From NCBI RefSeq assembly GCF_022898935.1, contig NZ_JALIRP010000015.1, positions 33,370-97,369 of the forward strand: 64,000 nt of DNA, in the 5' to 3' direction. A model generated the notes under the pieces. It saw only the letters and a program-made list of their open reading frames with translations, searched no databases and had not been told where the DNA came from. How positions within the stretch are numbered: the stretch's first letter is position 1; each line of letters opens with the position of its first letter. Positions 6,868 to 16,078 of this stretch are shown piece by piece. The position numbers and the translations under genes are program-made. This DNA comes from Paenibacillus mangrovi. GTDB taxonomy: Bacteria > Bacillota > Bacilli > Paenibacillales > Paenibacillaceae.

Positions 6868-7725
6868 ATGGCTAAAGCAATAACAGAGGCCAAAATGGAT
6901 CAATTCACCCGTTCAACAGTTACTTCTCAAGACGGAACGACGATCGGTTATCGAAGTATTGGTAGTGGTCCCGGACTGATTGTAGTCCCCGGTGCGCTTA
7001 CGACTTCAGAACAATTCACTACATTTGCCCTCCATTTCGCTGATTCACTAACTGTTCATATCATGGATCGCCGGGGACGTGGTGAGAGCGGACCTCAAGG
7101 ACCGGATTATTCGGTAAACAAGGAATGCGAAGACATCACAGCGCTTCAGGAAGTTACCGGCGCCTCCTTTTTATTCGGTCACAGTTACGGAGGGCTTGCT
7201 GCTTTGGAGAATGCTTTATCGAACCATTCATTTGTCAAAATCGCGGTCTACGAGCCTGGAGTCGTCATCCATTTAGAACCATCCGATTGGGATTGGTTAG
7301 CTGAATATGAAGAAGATATGAAAAAGAAAGACTTTAGAGGGGCATTTACATCATTCGTACGCGGAGCGGGCCAGACGTTCTTATCGCGAGTACCCAAGTG
7401 GTTTGCAAAACTCAACTTATGCATCGGGATACGCGGAGAGCACTGGAGCAGGATGCAGCAGCTTTTGCCTGAAAATCTGAATGAGCATAAGGAAGTACAG
7501 AGATTGTCGTCCTCTTACGGTAAATATAAGGCGATAACAGCGGACGTATTGTTAATGTCAGGAGCGAAAAGCGCGAATTCCGTGCAGCACATGATCCGAG
7601 AATTAAATCAGACGATCAAGCAGTCAAAAGTACTCATGATTCCAGGATTACATTACCTCTCTCCCGAAAATGGCTATTCCCCTATCCAAGTGGCCCAGCC
7701 TGTTAAGGAGTTTTTTCTCAGCTAA
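6868..7725 (+). CDS. Alpha/beta hydrolase
   Basis: A 285-residue alpha/beta-fold hydrolase. The oxyanion region is PGALTT (about residue 41), then DRRGRGESG (67-75), the nucleophile elbow GHSYGG with Ser at about 106, and a C-terminal His in PGLHYLS. The substrate is unknown. The start at 6868 (ATG GCT) follows GGGGG by about 9 bases; an ATG within TTATGATATGG just upstream is less well placed. It lies 24 bases before a TetR-family gene and shares its promoter, so it is probably repressed by that regulator. Confidence 0.88.
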   Translation: MAKAITEAKMDQFTRSTVTSQDGTTIGYRSIGSGPGLIVVPGALTTSEQFTTFALHFADSLTVHIMDRRGRGESGPQGPDYSVNKECEDITALQEVTGASFLFGHSYGGLAALENALSNHSFVKIAVYEPGVVIHLEPSDWDWLAEYEEDMKKKDFRGAFTSFVRGAGQTFLSRVPKWFAKLNLCIGIRGEHWSRMQQLLPENLNEHKEVQRLSSSYGKYKAITADVLLMSGAKSANSVQHMIRELNQTIKQSKVLMIPGLHYLSPENGYSPIQVAQPVKEFFLS

Positions 7726-7749
7726 AACTAAAAAAAGGAATGAAGATCA

Positions 7750-8334
7750 TTGTCACCTTTAAGTGGAGAACATTTGAACCAAATTCGCGACGAGCGCAGA
7801 GAACAAATTATTCAAGCAGCCATTAAAGTATTTTCGAAAAGGGGCATCATTGGAACCAAAATGAGCATGATTGCTGCCGAAGCCGGTATAAGTCACGGGC
7901 TTGTTTATCACTATTTTAAAACGAAAGACGAACTGTTCACCTTGCTTATTCAAGGAGCTATAGAAACATCGATATCTTCCATTGAAGGTCTTAATCAAGT
8001 TTCAGGGTCGCCTATCGATAAGATAAGACTGCTGACAAAACATATTCTTGATAAAGAAAATACACCGTTCTTCATGCTGATCTATCAGGCTAACCATTCG
8101 GACGGCGTTCCTGAACAGGCACAACATCTCATCCGGAAATATCCGCTCCAAGCCTATATCGATCGTCTGCTGCCTATCTTTAGGGATGGTCAACTGGCGG
8201 GAGAAATCGTGGAGGGGGATCTCGAAGAAATCGTCGGCAATTATTTCTCGATTCTCTCAGGGATCATGGTGCTAGGCGAAGGCTACCGTATCCCCGAAGT
8301 TGAATTTATGATGCGGACAATAACTACAATCTAA
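7750..8334 (+). CDS. TetR/AcrR-family transcriptional regulator
   Basis: A 194-residue repressor starting at a TTG codon with AAGGAATGAAG upstream. The N-terminal HTH is clear: REQIIQAAIKVFSKRG, MSMIAAEAGISHGLVYHYF, then KTKDELF. The C-terminal ligand domain is divergent, as usual. It is co-transcribed with the upstream hydrolase and probably autoregulates the operon through the palindrome at 6800-6818. Confidence 0.9.
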   Translation: MSPLSGEHLNQIRDERREQIIQAAIKVFSKRGIIGTKMSMIAAEAGISHGLVYHYFKTKDELFTLLIQGAIETSISSIEGLNQVSGSPIDKIRLLTKHILDKENTPFFMLIYQANHSDGVPEQAQHLIRKYPLQAYIDRLLPIFRDGQLAGEIVEGDLEEIVGNYFSILSGIMVLGEGYRIPEVEFMMRTITTI

Positions 8335-8522
8335 TAGCATCTGCCGGACAGACCGGATTGTAAATTCGAGCCAAATTTTCTCCTTGAATGGAAACTTATT
8401 CCGCTGGTTTACGTCTATATAGTGGGTAGACAGGGAAAGAACCTTCCTGCATATATGTTGGGCTTTTTCCTTTCGCCTCATAAAAAAAACATAATTGCAT
8501 ACTTGAAAGGGTGTTCATCTCT

Positions 8523-9254
8523 ATGAAAAAATTAACTGCGTTATCCTTATCCGTGGCACTATGCGCATCTTTGGCCACTGTTTCTCTCGTTCCCGCTTCC
8601 TCCATAGCACATGCTGCAGCAGCCAAAGAATGGGTTAACATTTCAGAACAGGTCCAATACTACGGCGAAGTCAAAAACGGAGTGCCGAATGGACGAGGTA
8701 CGATGCATTGGGGAGACAGCAAGCAGTATTCAGGCGAATTTGTTAATGGTAAACGCGAGGGTAATGGTAAATATATCAATGAATATGTCCAGGAAGGCGA
8801 AAAACACAAAGTGGTGTATAGCGGCACTTGGAAGCAAGATAAAATGGAAGGGCAAGGAACTCTGACATATAAAGTAACTCAGGAAGGCGACGTGGTCAGA
8901 TCGAATGAAATCCAAACCGGTACGTTTAAAAACGGGGTGCTTCAAAACGGTTATGATGTCATTCATGCCCTGGCAGATCCGGATTACAGCTTCACCTATA
9001 AAAACGGAAGCGAAAAGCTGGAAATCCTAGGGACGAATGTCGGCCTCAAAACATCGCTTAAAGAAGGTACACTATTCAGCATAGACTACCGGAATGGCTC
9101 CATCCACAAATACTACTCCGTCTTCCCGGCAGACACCAAATCCGAACAGCGCAAATTGAACGCAGATCTGAAATATTTGCGCAGCATCCAGAACAAACTG
9201 AATCCCCATCTCGATGAGTTTGAACGATTGTCCAAGCAGCTTCCGTTGAAATAA
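8523..9254 (+). CDS. Secreted MORN-repeat protein
   Basis: A 243-residue exported protein. An Sec signal peptide (MKKL, hydrophobic core, cleavage around AHA-AAAKE) is followed by three to four MORN-like units: YYGEVKNGVPNGRGTMHW, YSGEFVNGKREGNGKYI, YSGTWKQDKMEGQGTLTY and TGTFKNGVLQNGYDV. MORN repeats form elongated beta structures and often mediate binding. The C-terminal 80 residues are alpha-helical and charged. The start at ATG 8523 is preferred over GTG 8511 because AAAGGGTG lies about 9 bases before it. It is a single gene with no operon partner. The function is unknown. Confidence 0.82.
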   Translation: MKKLTALSLSVALCASLATVSLVPASSIAHAAAAKEWVNISEQVQYYGEVKNGVPNGRGTMHWGDSKQYSGEFVNGKREGNGKYINEYVQEGEKHKVVYSGTWKQDKMEGQGTLTYKVTQEGDVVRSNEIQTGTFKNGVLQNGYDVIHALADPDYSFTYKNGSEKLEILGTNVGLKTSLKEGTLFSIDYRNGSIHKYYSVFPADTKSEQRKLNADLKYLRSIQNKLNPHLDEFERLSKQLPLK

Positions 9255-9341
9255 CGAAGCGCAGCCATGAAGATGCTGTGAATAGTCGGGAGAAGTGAGA
9301 GAAGCTGACATCGGAATCGCATCATTTATTAGATTGAAATC

Positions 9342-9396
9342 AAACGGTATGTACCGTGTGCAATCTTGGTTGCAAACGGATGTACCGTTTTTTTAT
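9342..9396 (+). terminator. Long hairpin with T-run between MORN gene and symporter gene
   Basis: AAACGGTA (9342-9349) can pair with TACCGTTT (9383-9390), and inside it CCGT/ACGG and TGCAA/TTGCA pair as well, with TTTTTTT after the stem. Alternatively each half forms its own small hairpin (ACGGT-ATGT-ACCGT; AAACGG-ATGTA-CCGTTT). It is probably the terminator of the MORN gene; attenuation of the symporter gene is the alternative. Confidence 0.65.
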
Positions 9397-9538
9397 ATAG
9401 AAAAGGGAGTAATTGTAAACTGTATAAAGGAAAAAAGTAGCGATAAAAAAATGCTTTTATTATCACATAATTACGATATAATTGGTTGTGTAAGTTAATC
9501 TGACATCATGATATGCGGAAGAAGGGAAGATAGAAAAC

Positions 9539-10969
9539 GTGGAATGGTTTCACAATGTGGTATTAGCTTTAAGTGATTTTGTCTGGACTTATATCCTTAT
9601 TTTCATGCTTATTGTACTTGGGATATATTTCTCGATTCGTACAAGATTTGTTCAAGTCTCTGCGATTCGAGAAACACTCCGATTATTAGTGGAGAAGAAT
9701 GCAAGTGATTCGCCGGCGAATCAAGAGAAAGAGAAGAAAGGCGTCTCCTCATTTCAGGCGTTTTGTATTAGTACGGCTTCCCGAGTAGGCACGGGGAACA
9801 TGGCTGGTGTGGCCATTGCCATCTCGCTTGGCGGACCTGGCGCCGTATTCTGGATGTGGGTTATTGCGATCTTCGGCGCAGCATCCGGATTTATAGAATC
9901 AACACTCGCACAGATCTTTAAGGTTCGTGATGGAAATGCATTCCGCGGGGGCCCGGCTTATTATATGGAGAAAGCGCTCAATGCGCGTTGGTTAGGCATT
10001 ATTTTTGCTTTATTGATTACGTTCAGTTTTGGGTTTGTGTTCAATGCCGTGCAAGTGAATACGATTACCTCCTCATTTCAAGATACTTTTGGCTGGGAAC
10101 CGTTATGGATTGGAATCGTACTAGCAGTCATGCTGGCTTTGACAATCTTTGGTGGGGTGGATCGGATCGGGAAAGTGTCGTCTTTCATCGTTCCAATCAT
10201 GGCTACTGGGTACATCTTGCTCGCTTTGTACGTTATCATAACGAATTTTTCTGCGATTCCACAAGTGTTCTCGGAAATTATCACGAATGCCTTCGGCCTT
10301 CGAGAAGCTGTTTCAGGAGGAATTGGAACGGCGATGATGATGGGGATCAAACGCGGTTTGTTCTCGAATGAGGCTGGTATGGGAAGTGCTCCGAATGCTG
10401 CAGCAACGGCAAATGTGAGCCATCCGGTTAAGCAAGGTCTGATTCAGTCCTTAGGTGTGTTCGTCGATACGTTGCTTGTCTGTAGTGCGACGGCATTTAT
10501 TATTCTCTTCTCAGGTTTACACACAACCGGAGATTACGATGGTATCCAGTTGACTCAACAGGCACTTGCCTCGGAGGTCGGCGATTGGGCAGGCATTTTC
10601 GTAGGCATCGCTATCTTCTTGTTTGCCTTTAGTTCGTTGATCGGAAATTACTTTTATGGACAGAACAACATTGAGTTTATCAATGGCAAGGGACGTCATA
10701 TAAAATTGTGGATGTTTCTCTATCGGTTAGGCGTTATTGCAATGGTTATTTTCGGCTCCGTTGCTAAAGTGCAGCTAGTCTGGGATATGGCCGATTTATT
10801 TATGGGCTTCATGGCCTTGATTAATCTGGTTGTCATCGCATTGTTAGGCAAATTTGCTTTTGCCGCGCTGCAGGATTACCGCAAACAGCGTCGCGAGGGA
10901 CTAGATCCTCAGTTCTTTGCGGATTCGATTCCAGGCTTGAAGGGTGCCGAGTGCTGGGTAAAAGAATAG
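9539..10969 (+). CDS. Sodium:alanine symporter, AGCS family
   Basis: A 476-residue polytopic inner-membrane carrier (about 11 hydrophobic segments) of the alanine or glycine:cation symporter family, importing small neutral amino acids with Na+. Family hallmarks are SFQAFCISTASRVGTGNMAGVA near residue 70, GGPGAVFWMW near 100, FRGGPAYYMEKAL near 137, and GLFSNEAGMGSAPNAAATA near 275. The start is a GTG at 9539; a weak GGAAGATAGAAAAC site precedes it. The -10 hexamer TATAAT at 9477-9482 may belong to its promoter. It is a single gene with its own terminator. Confidence 0.93.
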   Translation: MEWFHNVVLALSDFVWTYILIFMLIVLGIYFSIRTRFVQVSAIRETLRLLVEKNASDSPANQEKEKKGVSSFQAFCISTASRVGTGNMAGVAIAISLGGPGAVFWMWVIAIFGAASGFIESTLAQIFKVRDGNAFRGGPAYYMEKALNARWLGIIFALLITFSFGFVFNAVQVNTITSSFQDTFGWEPLWIGIVLAVMLALTIFGGVDRIGKVSSFIVPIMATGYILLALYVIITNFSAIPQVFSEIITNAFGLREAVSGGIGTAMMMGIKRGLFSNEAGMGSAPNAAATANVSHPVKQGLIQSLGVFVDTLLVCSATAFIILFSGLHTTGDYDGIQLTQQALASEVGDWAGIFVGIAIFLFAFSSLIGNYFYGQNNIEFINGKGRHIKLWMFLYRLGVIAMVIFGSVAKVQLVWDMADLFMGFMALINLVVIALLGKFAFAALQDYRKQRREGLDPQFFADSIPGLKGAECWVKE

Positions 10970-10982
10970 AAGATAGTTAATT

Positions 10983-11030
10983 AAACCGAGATAAGGAAAT
11001 ACGGTAACGTATTACACTTTCTCGGTTTTT
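10983..11030 (+). terminator. Terminator of the symporter gene
   Basis: AAACCGAGA (10983-10991) pairs with TCTCGGTTT (11020-11028), with ATACG/CGTAT inside, followed by T. Confidence 0.85.
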
Positions 11031-11052
11031 TGTGTGTACCAGAACCCTCCCG

Positions 11053-11676
11053 TTATTTTCGTTGATAAGGGTCTATGATTTTCCGGAGTATCCCTTTCAC
11101 CTGGATTAAGGATGAAGGCAGCTCGCGCTCGACTTGCTCCATCGATACAAAAGGATATTCTTCCAGCAATCCGCGCACATTGGACCGGATACAATCCTTG
11201 TTGGTTTTATGCTGCTGCAGCAACCGTTCAAATACAGGGAGCAATCTTGCATCTGTTACTCCATTCAGTGCTTGTAAAGCTGTGTGCTGTATTACGGGAT
11301 CAGCGTCTTCAAGCGCTGCTATAAATTCAGTTACATATTCTGCCTTAGCAGTCGATTTGCCCGCCTGATATAAAGCTTGATTACGAAATTCCTTATTCGG
11401 ATGAGTAAAAAAGGGCATCAGTGAAAGCATTTCTACTCCCATATCGTTTAAGATCATCGTCATAAAACGAAACGCCTGCTCATCCGTTTCCAGCGGCAGC
11501 AGTGCGATCAGATCCTCAGTAAACCGTCCCTCTCCTTGGGGCATATACCATTTGATAAATTGCAGCGCAAGCAGTCGGCAGGCCGCGTTTTTGCTGTGCA
11601 GCTCCTGCCTAATGATCGGTTCGGCACGATCAAAATTCACTTTTGCCAGAACCTTTTTCAACCTACACCCCATCAT
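11053..11676 (-). CDS. HEAT-repeat protein
   Basis: A 207-residue all-helical protein with HEAT/PBS-lyase-like repeats, seen in ACRLLALQFIKWY, EFRNQALYQAGKS and DPVIQHTALQALNGVTD. Such proteins are binding scaffolds. Its start codon overlaps the stop of the upstream SUFU-domain gene by one base (TAATG), indicating translational coupling and a common function. I cannot name a partner. HEAT-like and SUFU domains both occur among polymorphic-toxin immunity proteins, so an immunity role is possible, but no toxin gene is adjacent. Confidence 0.75.
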   Translation of the reverse strand: MMGCRLKKVLAKVNFDRAEPIIRQELHSKNAACRLLALQFIKWYMPQGEGRFTEDLIALLPLETDEQAFRFMTMILNDMGVEMLSLMPFFTHPNKEFRNQALYQAGKSTAKAEYVTEFIAALEDADPVIQHTALQALNGVTDARLLPVFERLLQQHKTNKDCIRSNVRGLLEEYPFVSMEQVERELPSSLIQVKGILRKIIDPYQRK

Positions 11677-12737
11677 TAACCGATGGTTTCCACAACGTTT
11701 CCTTCATTGTCCTTAATATGGGTTTGAACGATGCGAATAGCTGTTCCTTTCAACGAAGTAAGCTCGAACGTGCTTTCCTTAGGAAGTAAATTCCGGCTGA
11801 ATTCAGCGGCCGTCGAATCATCCAGCGTAAAACGGACTTCATTTCCTTCGGCTGTGCATCCCGCGTTTCCACCTGGTTCGAACACCACCCTGATATCTGG
11901 GCCAACCAGACTGAGTGATTTCCCTTTCAAAATACGTCCGCGCAGCAGCTTCCCGATAATCCCGGCCTGTTTCGCTCCTAGCTGAAGAACAGCCGGCGTC
12001 TTACTGAACAAGCCCTTTTTGCCTGGGGTCCAGGATAATTGATCAACGTATAAAAAGCCTGTATTTGACCCTTCTTCTTCCATTCCTTTCTGAACAGCTT
12101 CCGAAACGGAAGAAGTCCGAAGCAGCGAATCGCGCGATAAATCCGTGATGTAATGCGGTATATGATCTTGTCCGACAGCCAGCACTCCCAGTGTATTCCA
12201 CGTTTGCATTGCCTCGAGTTCGTCGCCCGTAATACCGACCATTTGCAGAAACTCCACCCGTCCATTCGGCGTATCCATGGCAGGGAGTTCTGGATCGTAC
12301 ACGAAGGCCAGAGCCGTTAGCAGCGTATCGGAGCCGAGGCAGATCGGACCGTTCGCATCCAAATAATCACCGGATCTAAAAACATTACCACTGTTAAACA
12401 CATATCTCCCCATGTTTTGAAGTAGATTCAAGGCCCATGCCGGCGGTTCTTCCTCATCTGCGCTCCGGGCCAGGCGGAAGGTTAACTCGAACCCATAGCC
12501 GCTTTCCTCGGTAAGCTCTGACTCTTTGCCATACAGCTCTGAAAATCCATAGGTAACAAAATGCCAGTACGGAACAGGCGTCTCGCTCTTATACGTGCTT
12601 ATCCCATCGAGAGGATCTTGGCCGCCCAATGCATACGGAAGGATCGTTCCATAGTGTTTTGGCTCCTGCTCCCCGTATAACTTCAATAATTCTTGATCAA
12701 TGGCATCCCAGCCGGATGTGTTGGTCTCTTCACTCAT
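11676..12737 (-). CDS. Suppressor-of-fused (SUFU) domain protein
   Basis: A 353-residue protein with a bacterial SUFU domain in its N-terminal half (GWDAIDQELLKLYG, then PVPYWHFVTYGFSELYGKE, GFELTFRLAR, AWALNLLQNMGRYVF). These features match the bacterial SUFU-like family, for which a role as immunity protein against secreted toxins has been proposed. The C-terminal half has VRFTLDDSTAAEFSRNLL and is less conserved. It is first in a two-gene minus-strand unit with the HEAT-repeat gene. No signal peptide is present, so it should be cytoplasmic. Confidence 0.82.
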   Translation of the reverse strand: MSEETNTSGWDAIDQELLKLYGEQEPKHYGTILPYALGGQDPLDGISTYKSETPVPYWHFVTYGFSELYGKESELTEESGYGFELTFRLARSADEEEPPAWALNLLQNMGRYVFNSGNVFRSGDYLDANGPICLGSDTLLTALAFVYDPELPAMDTPNGRVEFLQMVGITGDELEAMQTWNTLGVLAVGQDHIPHYITDLSRDSLLRTSSVSEAVQKGMEEEGSNTGFLYVDQLSWTPGKKGLFSKTPAVLQLGAKQAGIIGKLLRGRILKGKSLSLVGPDIRVVFEPGGNAGCTAEGNEVRFTLDDSTAAEFSRNLLPKESTFELTSLKGTAIRIVQTHIKDNEGNVVETIG

Positions 12738-12999
12738 ATCAATCTTCTCCCTTCAAGTGTTATTTCTAAAACCTTTGCAGATTTAAGCACATATGACTAG
12801 TATATGGATCATTTTCATGAAACGCACGGGACTATAGATGCATTGGCGACTGGACTTGAAGAATGCATCCATAAGTTATTGACCAAGAACAGCAATTCAC
12901 TCCGTAACATGATAAAATGAACTCTATGTGCAAAGAATCATTCACTTTTATACTTGATTCGGCAAGAAGTACTTCAAGAAAAGAGCGGAGTATAATCAC

Positions 13000-13656
13000 A
13001 TGTCAAAAAACAAACTTCTCTACGTTCTCATGCTAGTTGTCATCGTCATTTTTATTGTTTACATCGCTTTTGTGCAAATGATTCTTGATCCGCAAGCTGC
13101 CACGTTCCTCGGTTTCAAAACCAATCTGAATCATCCGCTGAACAAGACCATCTGGCTTGCGACGATGCGGGTGCATGTTGTGTCTGCCTGTATCGGAATG
13201 ATATCGGGAGCCGTCAATTTCGCGGACTGGATTCGCAAAAAGCACCGGAAATTTCATAAGATCAACGGTTATGTATACCTTGCGACCGTTATGATCGTAG
13301 GCCTTACCTCCGGTTATATGGCTCCATATGCGACAGGGGGACGCGGAGTAAGCATCGCGTTTAATATATTAACTATGCTCTGGCCTGCCTTTACCGTCAT
13401 CGCGATCCATCAGATCCGGAAGAAGCAGGTGCAAAGCCATCAAAAATGGATGATACGAAGCTACGCTTACTGCTTCACCAATATGACCGTGCATCTCCTA
13501 ACATCCTTTTTCCGCTCCGCCGCCGGATGGTCTTATCCTGACAGTTACCGTATCAGTGTTTATATCACCATCCCGCTCCTCTATATTTTGGCCGAAGTGG
13601 TTATCCGTGCTGTCTTGAGGAAACCGAAACATGCAGTACGTCTCAACAAATCCTAA
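13000..13656 (+). CDS. DUF2306 membrane protein
   Basis: A 218-residue integral membrane protein with about six to seven hydrophobic helices. It carries the DUF2306 pattern: MRVHVVSACIGMISGAVNF, RKKHRKFHKINGYVY and QSHQKWMIRSYAYCF, with conserved His residues that could bind metal or heme. No function is established. It is a single gene with its own terminator. The last 30 or so codons are repeated in altered form at 18955-19046. Confidence 0.82.
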   Translation: MSKNKLLYVLMLVVIVIFIVYIAFVQMILDPQAATFLGFKTNLNHPLNKTIWLATMRVHVVSACIGMISGAVNFADWIRKKHRKFHKINGYVYLATVMIVGLTSGYMAPYATGGRGVSIAFNILTMLWPAFTVIAIHQIRKKQVQSHQKWMIRSYAYCFTNMTVHLLTSFFRSAAGWSYPDSYRISVYITIPLLYILAEVVIRAVLRKPKHAVRLNKS

Positions 13657-13675
13657 GATTCCGCCATAAAACAAA

Positions 13676-13699
13676 AAAAGCCGCCTTACTGCGGCTTTT
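13676..13699 (+). terminator. Terminator of the DUF2306 gene
   Basis: AAAAGCCGC (13676-13684), loop CTTACT, GCGGCTTTT (13691-13699). Works in both directions and also faces the end of the monooxygenase gene. Confidence 0.85.
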
Positions 13700-13763
13700 C
13701 CAAATTCATCCTACCCTCTACTCTCCCTCTTTCTCCTCACCCCAAATAAACGCTAAAGGCAAA

Positions 13764-15074
13764 CTACTCTTTTCCAAAGTTCCGGAATACAATGCTCTTT
13801 AAAGGCGGTACTGCATTTAGCAGCTTGAATGTGGTTTTCATCATCTTGAGGCCAAATGCGTTATCTGCCGTAGATTGTTCGGCTGTTTTCATGGAAGCAC
13901 GGACCGCTTCAAACCCATATTGAATCATTTCGCTTTCATAGCTATGAACGGCTTCATATAGGGAAAGCTTGCCCTGATGCGCTAGCTTTAGGTTTTGAAA
14001 TAAAAGTTCCGAATCCCGTAAGGCCGTATTTGCTCCGATTCCTCTCATCGGAGTCATACTGTGAATGGCATCGCCTAGCAGTGTAATTTGCGTCGTTTTC
14101 CATGGTTTTATTGGAACAGAAGATTGGATTGATAACAGCGTTATTGCTTCGGGATCAGCCTGACGAACAAGTTTATGAAAGCGTGTATCCCAACCCTTCA
14201 TCATCTTACAGGCTAGGTCTATCAACTGACGGCCGTTAAGTTTCTCCGTATCTATGTCCTGAAAAGGGTACTTCCCCTTTTTAGCGATAAAATTCCACAT
14301 GATATAACTTGCTGTATTATCGAAAAGCAGGCTGGATGGGGACGAATGCGCCGGATCATTTGCGCCAATGTAAGAGGGGACTGAGGTATTGCGATGATCG
14401 AATTCCTGGATGGCAATAAAGGCTCCAAGCCCACTCGGGGCTGCCACAGAGAAAGTATTGGCAGGTAACAGCGATCTAGTTTGCTCTGTCAATGGAGTTT
14501 TGCCAGCAATAGCCCGGATGCCAGTGTCGACCCGCTGGGCGGATGGCAAATACTGCTGACGAACCCTCGAGTTTCCGCCGTCGGCACCTACTAAAAGATC
14601 TCCTGTGGCTGATGTTCCATCTTCAAAAAAGGCCGTTACCCGTCCATTGGGTTGTTGTTCATACCGCACAAACTTTTTGCCTAAGTGAACGTAACCTTCC
14701 ATTTCTGCGAGCAAAACTTGACGCAGGGTGATCCGGCTTACTGATTTGTGACTTGTAATCGGATCAACAGCATCCTCTTCCTGTACACGAAGGGTGAGCA
14801 GTTCTTCCATTTGTTCACTGTAAAAGCACAGCTCATTCCCTTGTTTGCCGCAGGTGGATACGAAAGCATCGTACAGATGAGGGGGTAAACAAGCATTCAG
14901 TGCACGACTCCCGTAAGAATTAATATGAATTCGATATCCTTGCAGCCGGGAGTTGGATTCGAGATCCCGTTCGTAAACGGCGACGCTGATCCCTGCTTTT
15001 TTTAAACCTTGAGCCAAACATAGTCCTCCGATTCCTCCACCAATGATTAATACATGAAAAGATGCTTTTTCCAC
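13764..15074 (-). CDS. FAD-dependent monooxygenase (PHBH-type)
   Basis: A 436-residue class A flavoprotein monooxygenase that would use NAD(P)H and O2 to hydroxylate a small aromatic or polyketide-like substrate. Motifs in order: the Rossmann ADP-binding fold VLIIGGGIGGLCLAQGLKKAG at residues 8-28, the DG motif LLVGADGGNSRVR near 160, and the second FAD contact LLGDAIHSMTPMRGIGANTA near 340. No membrane segment or signal peptide. A strong promoter with a short palindrome precedes it. A role in antibiotic or aromatic modification is possible but not shown. Confidence 0.88.
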   Translation of the reverse strand: MEKASFHVLIIGGGIGGLCLAQGLKKAGISVAVYERDLESNSRLQGYRIHINSYGSRALNACLPPHLYDAFVSTCGKQGNELCFYSEQMEELLTLRVQEEDAVDPITSHKSVSRITLRQVLLAEMEGYVHLGKKFVRYEQQPNGRVTAFFEDGTSATGDLLVGADGGNSRVRQQYLPSAQRVDTGIRAIAGKTPLTEQTRSLLPANTFSVAAPSGLGAFIAIQEFDHRNTSVPSYIGANDPAHSSPSSLLFDNTASYIMWNFIAKKGKYPFQDIDTEKLNGRQLIDLACKMMKGWDTRFHKLVRQADPEAITLLSIQSSVPIKPWKTTQITLLGDAIHSMTPMRGIGANTALRDSELLFQNLKLAHQGKLSLYEAVHSYESEMIQYGFEAVRASMKTAEQSTADNAFGLKMMKTTFKLLNAVPPLKSIVFRNFGKE

Positions 15075-15130
15075 TACAAAGCCTCCTTTATTTTTCTATA
15101 GAACGAATAATCAATTTAGATTTACAAAAT

Positions 15131-15171
15131 GGTTTTAATAAAACTATATGCTAATGAAATTTGATTGTCAA
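15131..15171 (-). promoter_or_regulatory. Promoter of the monooxygenase gene
   Basis: On the minus strand TTGACA (15166-15171), 17 bases, TATAGT (15143-15148). The short palindrome GTTTTAATAAAAC (15132-15144) overlaps the -10 end and may be an operator. Confidence 0.7.
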
Positions 15172-15374
15172 TATATAGGAAATAATTCAGCTTCCACAAA
15201 GATGATGATAATACCGACATCATTATCCGAACCAGACCTCAGACCGGTATGAAATCACTCCCCCAGTCTGATATAAAGGGAAATTGTGGGTGATATACTG
15301 ATAAAGTCCTGTTAATACATAACATGAATTATACTGTTTCGAAGACATTGTTAGTCATGGAGGTCTAAAAGTAA

Positions 15375-16037
15375 ATGCAAAAAACATATAGTACGATTTT
15401 CTCTGACCGCTTTGAACGCTTTACAAAATCATCTGTTTGGCCTGCTTATGTGGGTTGTTTGATTTCGTTCATATATGCGGTTTTCGTCCGGTTTTATCAA
15501 GCTGCTGGTGGTACGATTGGTGTTCCAGGAAAAATGAAAGATCCCGAAATTATTAATATGGGAAGTTACATCGCAGGTCTCGCCATCATGTTCTGTGGAT
15601 TTGCTTTAATCATGCTAATTAAACCTTGGAGTAGAATCGTTCCGCCAAAGGTACCGTTAATTGGAGGTAGAAAGATTCACCCACTTATTTTGCTGACTCC
15701 CACTCTTATCGGTACTGCCTTTTTGATTGCGCATGGAGTGAGTGGAATGATTATTAGAGCGCTCCAGTTGGCTGGCATCATAACACTTGATTTTCCTGGA
15801 TTTTTAGAAGTAGATGTTCATGAATTAGCTTTATGGGACCTCTTATTCTACGAACCGTGGTTTGTCTTTATAGGTATTATGGCAGGCCTAACTGCCGCTC
15901 ATTATGCACAAGCCTCTGGAGTTCGACAATCTACTTTCAAGCGGAGTACTGTCATTTATTTGATCTTGATTTTTCTCCTAACAGCACTTTTTGTGATGTC
16001 TATCATTTTTGACTTCACTGATAGAATAAGTTTTTAA
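15375..16037 (+). CDS. Multi-pass membrane protein, DUF3995-like
   Basis: A 220-residue protein with about five hydrophobic helices. The N-terminal FYQAAGGTIGVPG and the later LFYEPWFVFIGIMAGLTA resemble the DUF3995 group, a weak match made by eye. It has no signal peptide apart from its first helix. The ATG follows GGAGGT by 10 bases. The gene and its neighbours up to 18.6 kb are visibly more AT-rich than the core genes in this window. No function can be assigned. Confidence 0.65.
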   Translation: MQKTYSTIFSDRFERFTKSSVWPAYVGCLISFIYAVFVRFYQAAGGTIGVPGKMKDPEIINMGSYIAGLAIMFCGFALIMLIKPWSRIVPPKVPLIGGRKIHPLILLTPTLIGTAFLIAHGVSGMIIRALQLAGIITLDFPGFLEVDVHELALWDLLFYEPWFVFIGIMAGLTAAHYAQASGVRQSTFKRSTVIYLILIFLLTALFVMSIIFDFTDRISF

Positions 16038-16078
16038 TCTGTCAGAGTTTTATTAAAGCCTAGAAGTGTCAGTTCACG

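Noticed and set aside
9330..9400. Glycine riboswitch upstream of the AGCS symporter
   Set aside because: The conserved glycine-aptamer sequences are absent; only the hairpin pair with a T-run is seen.
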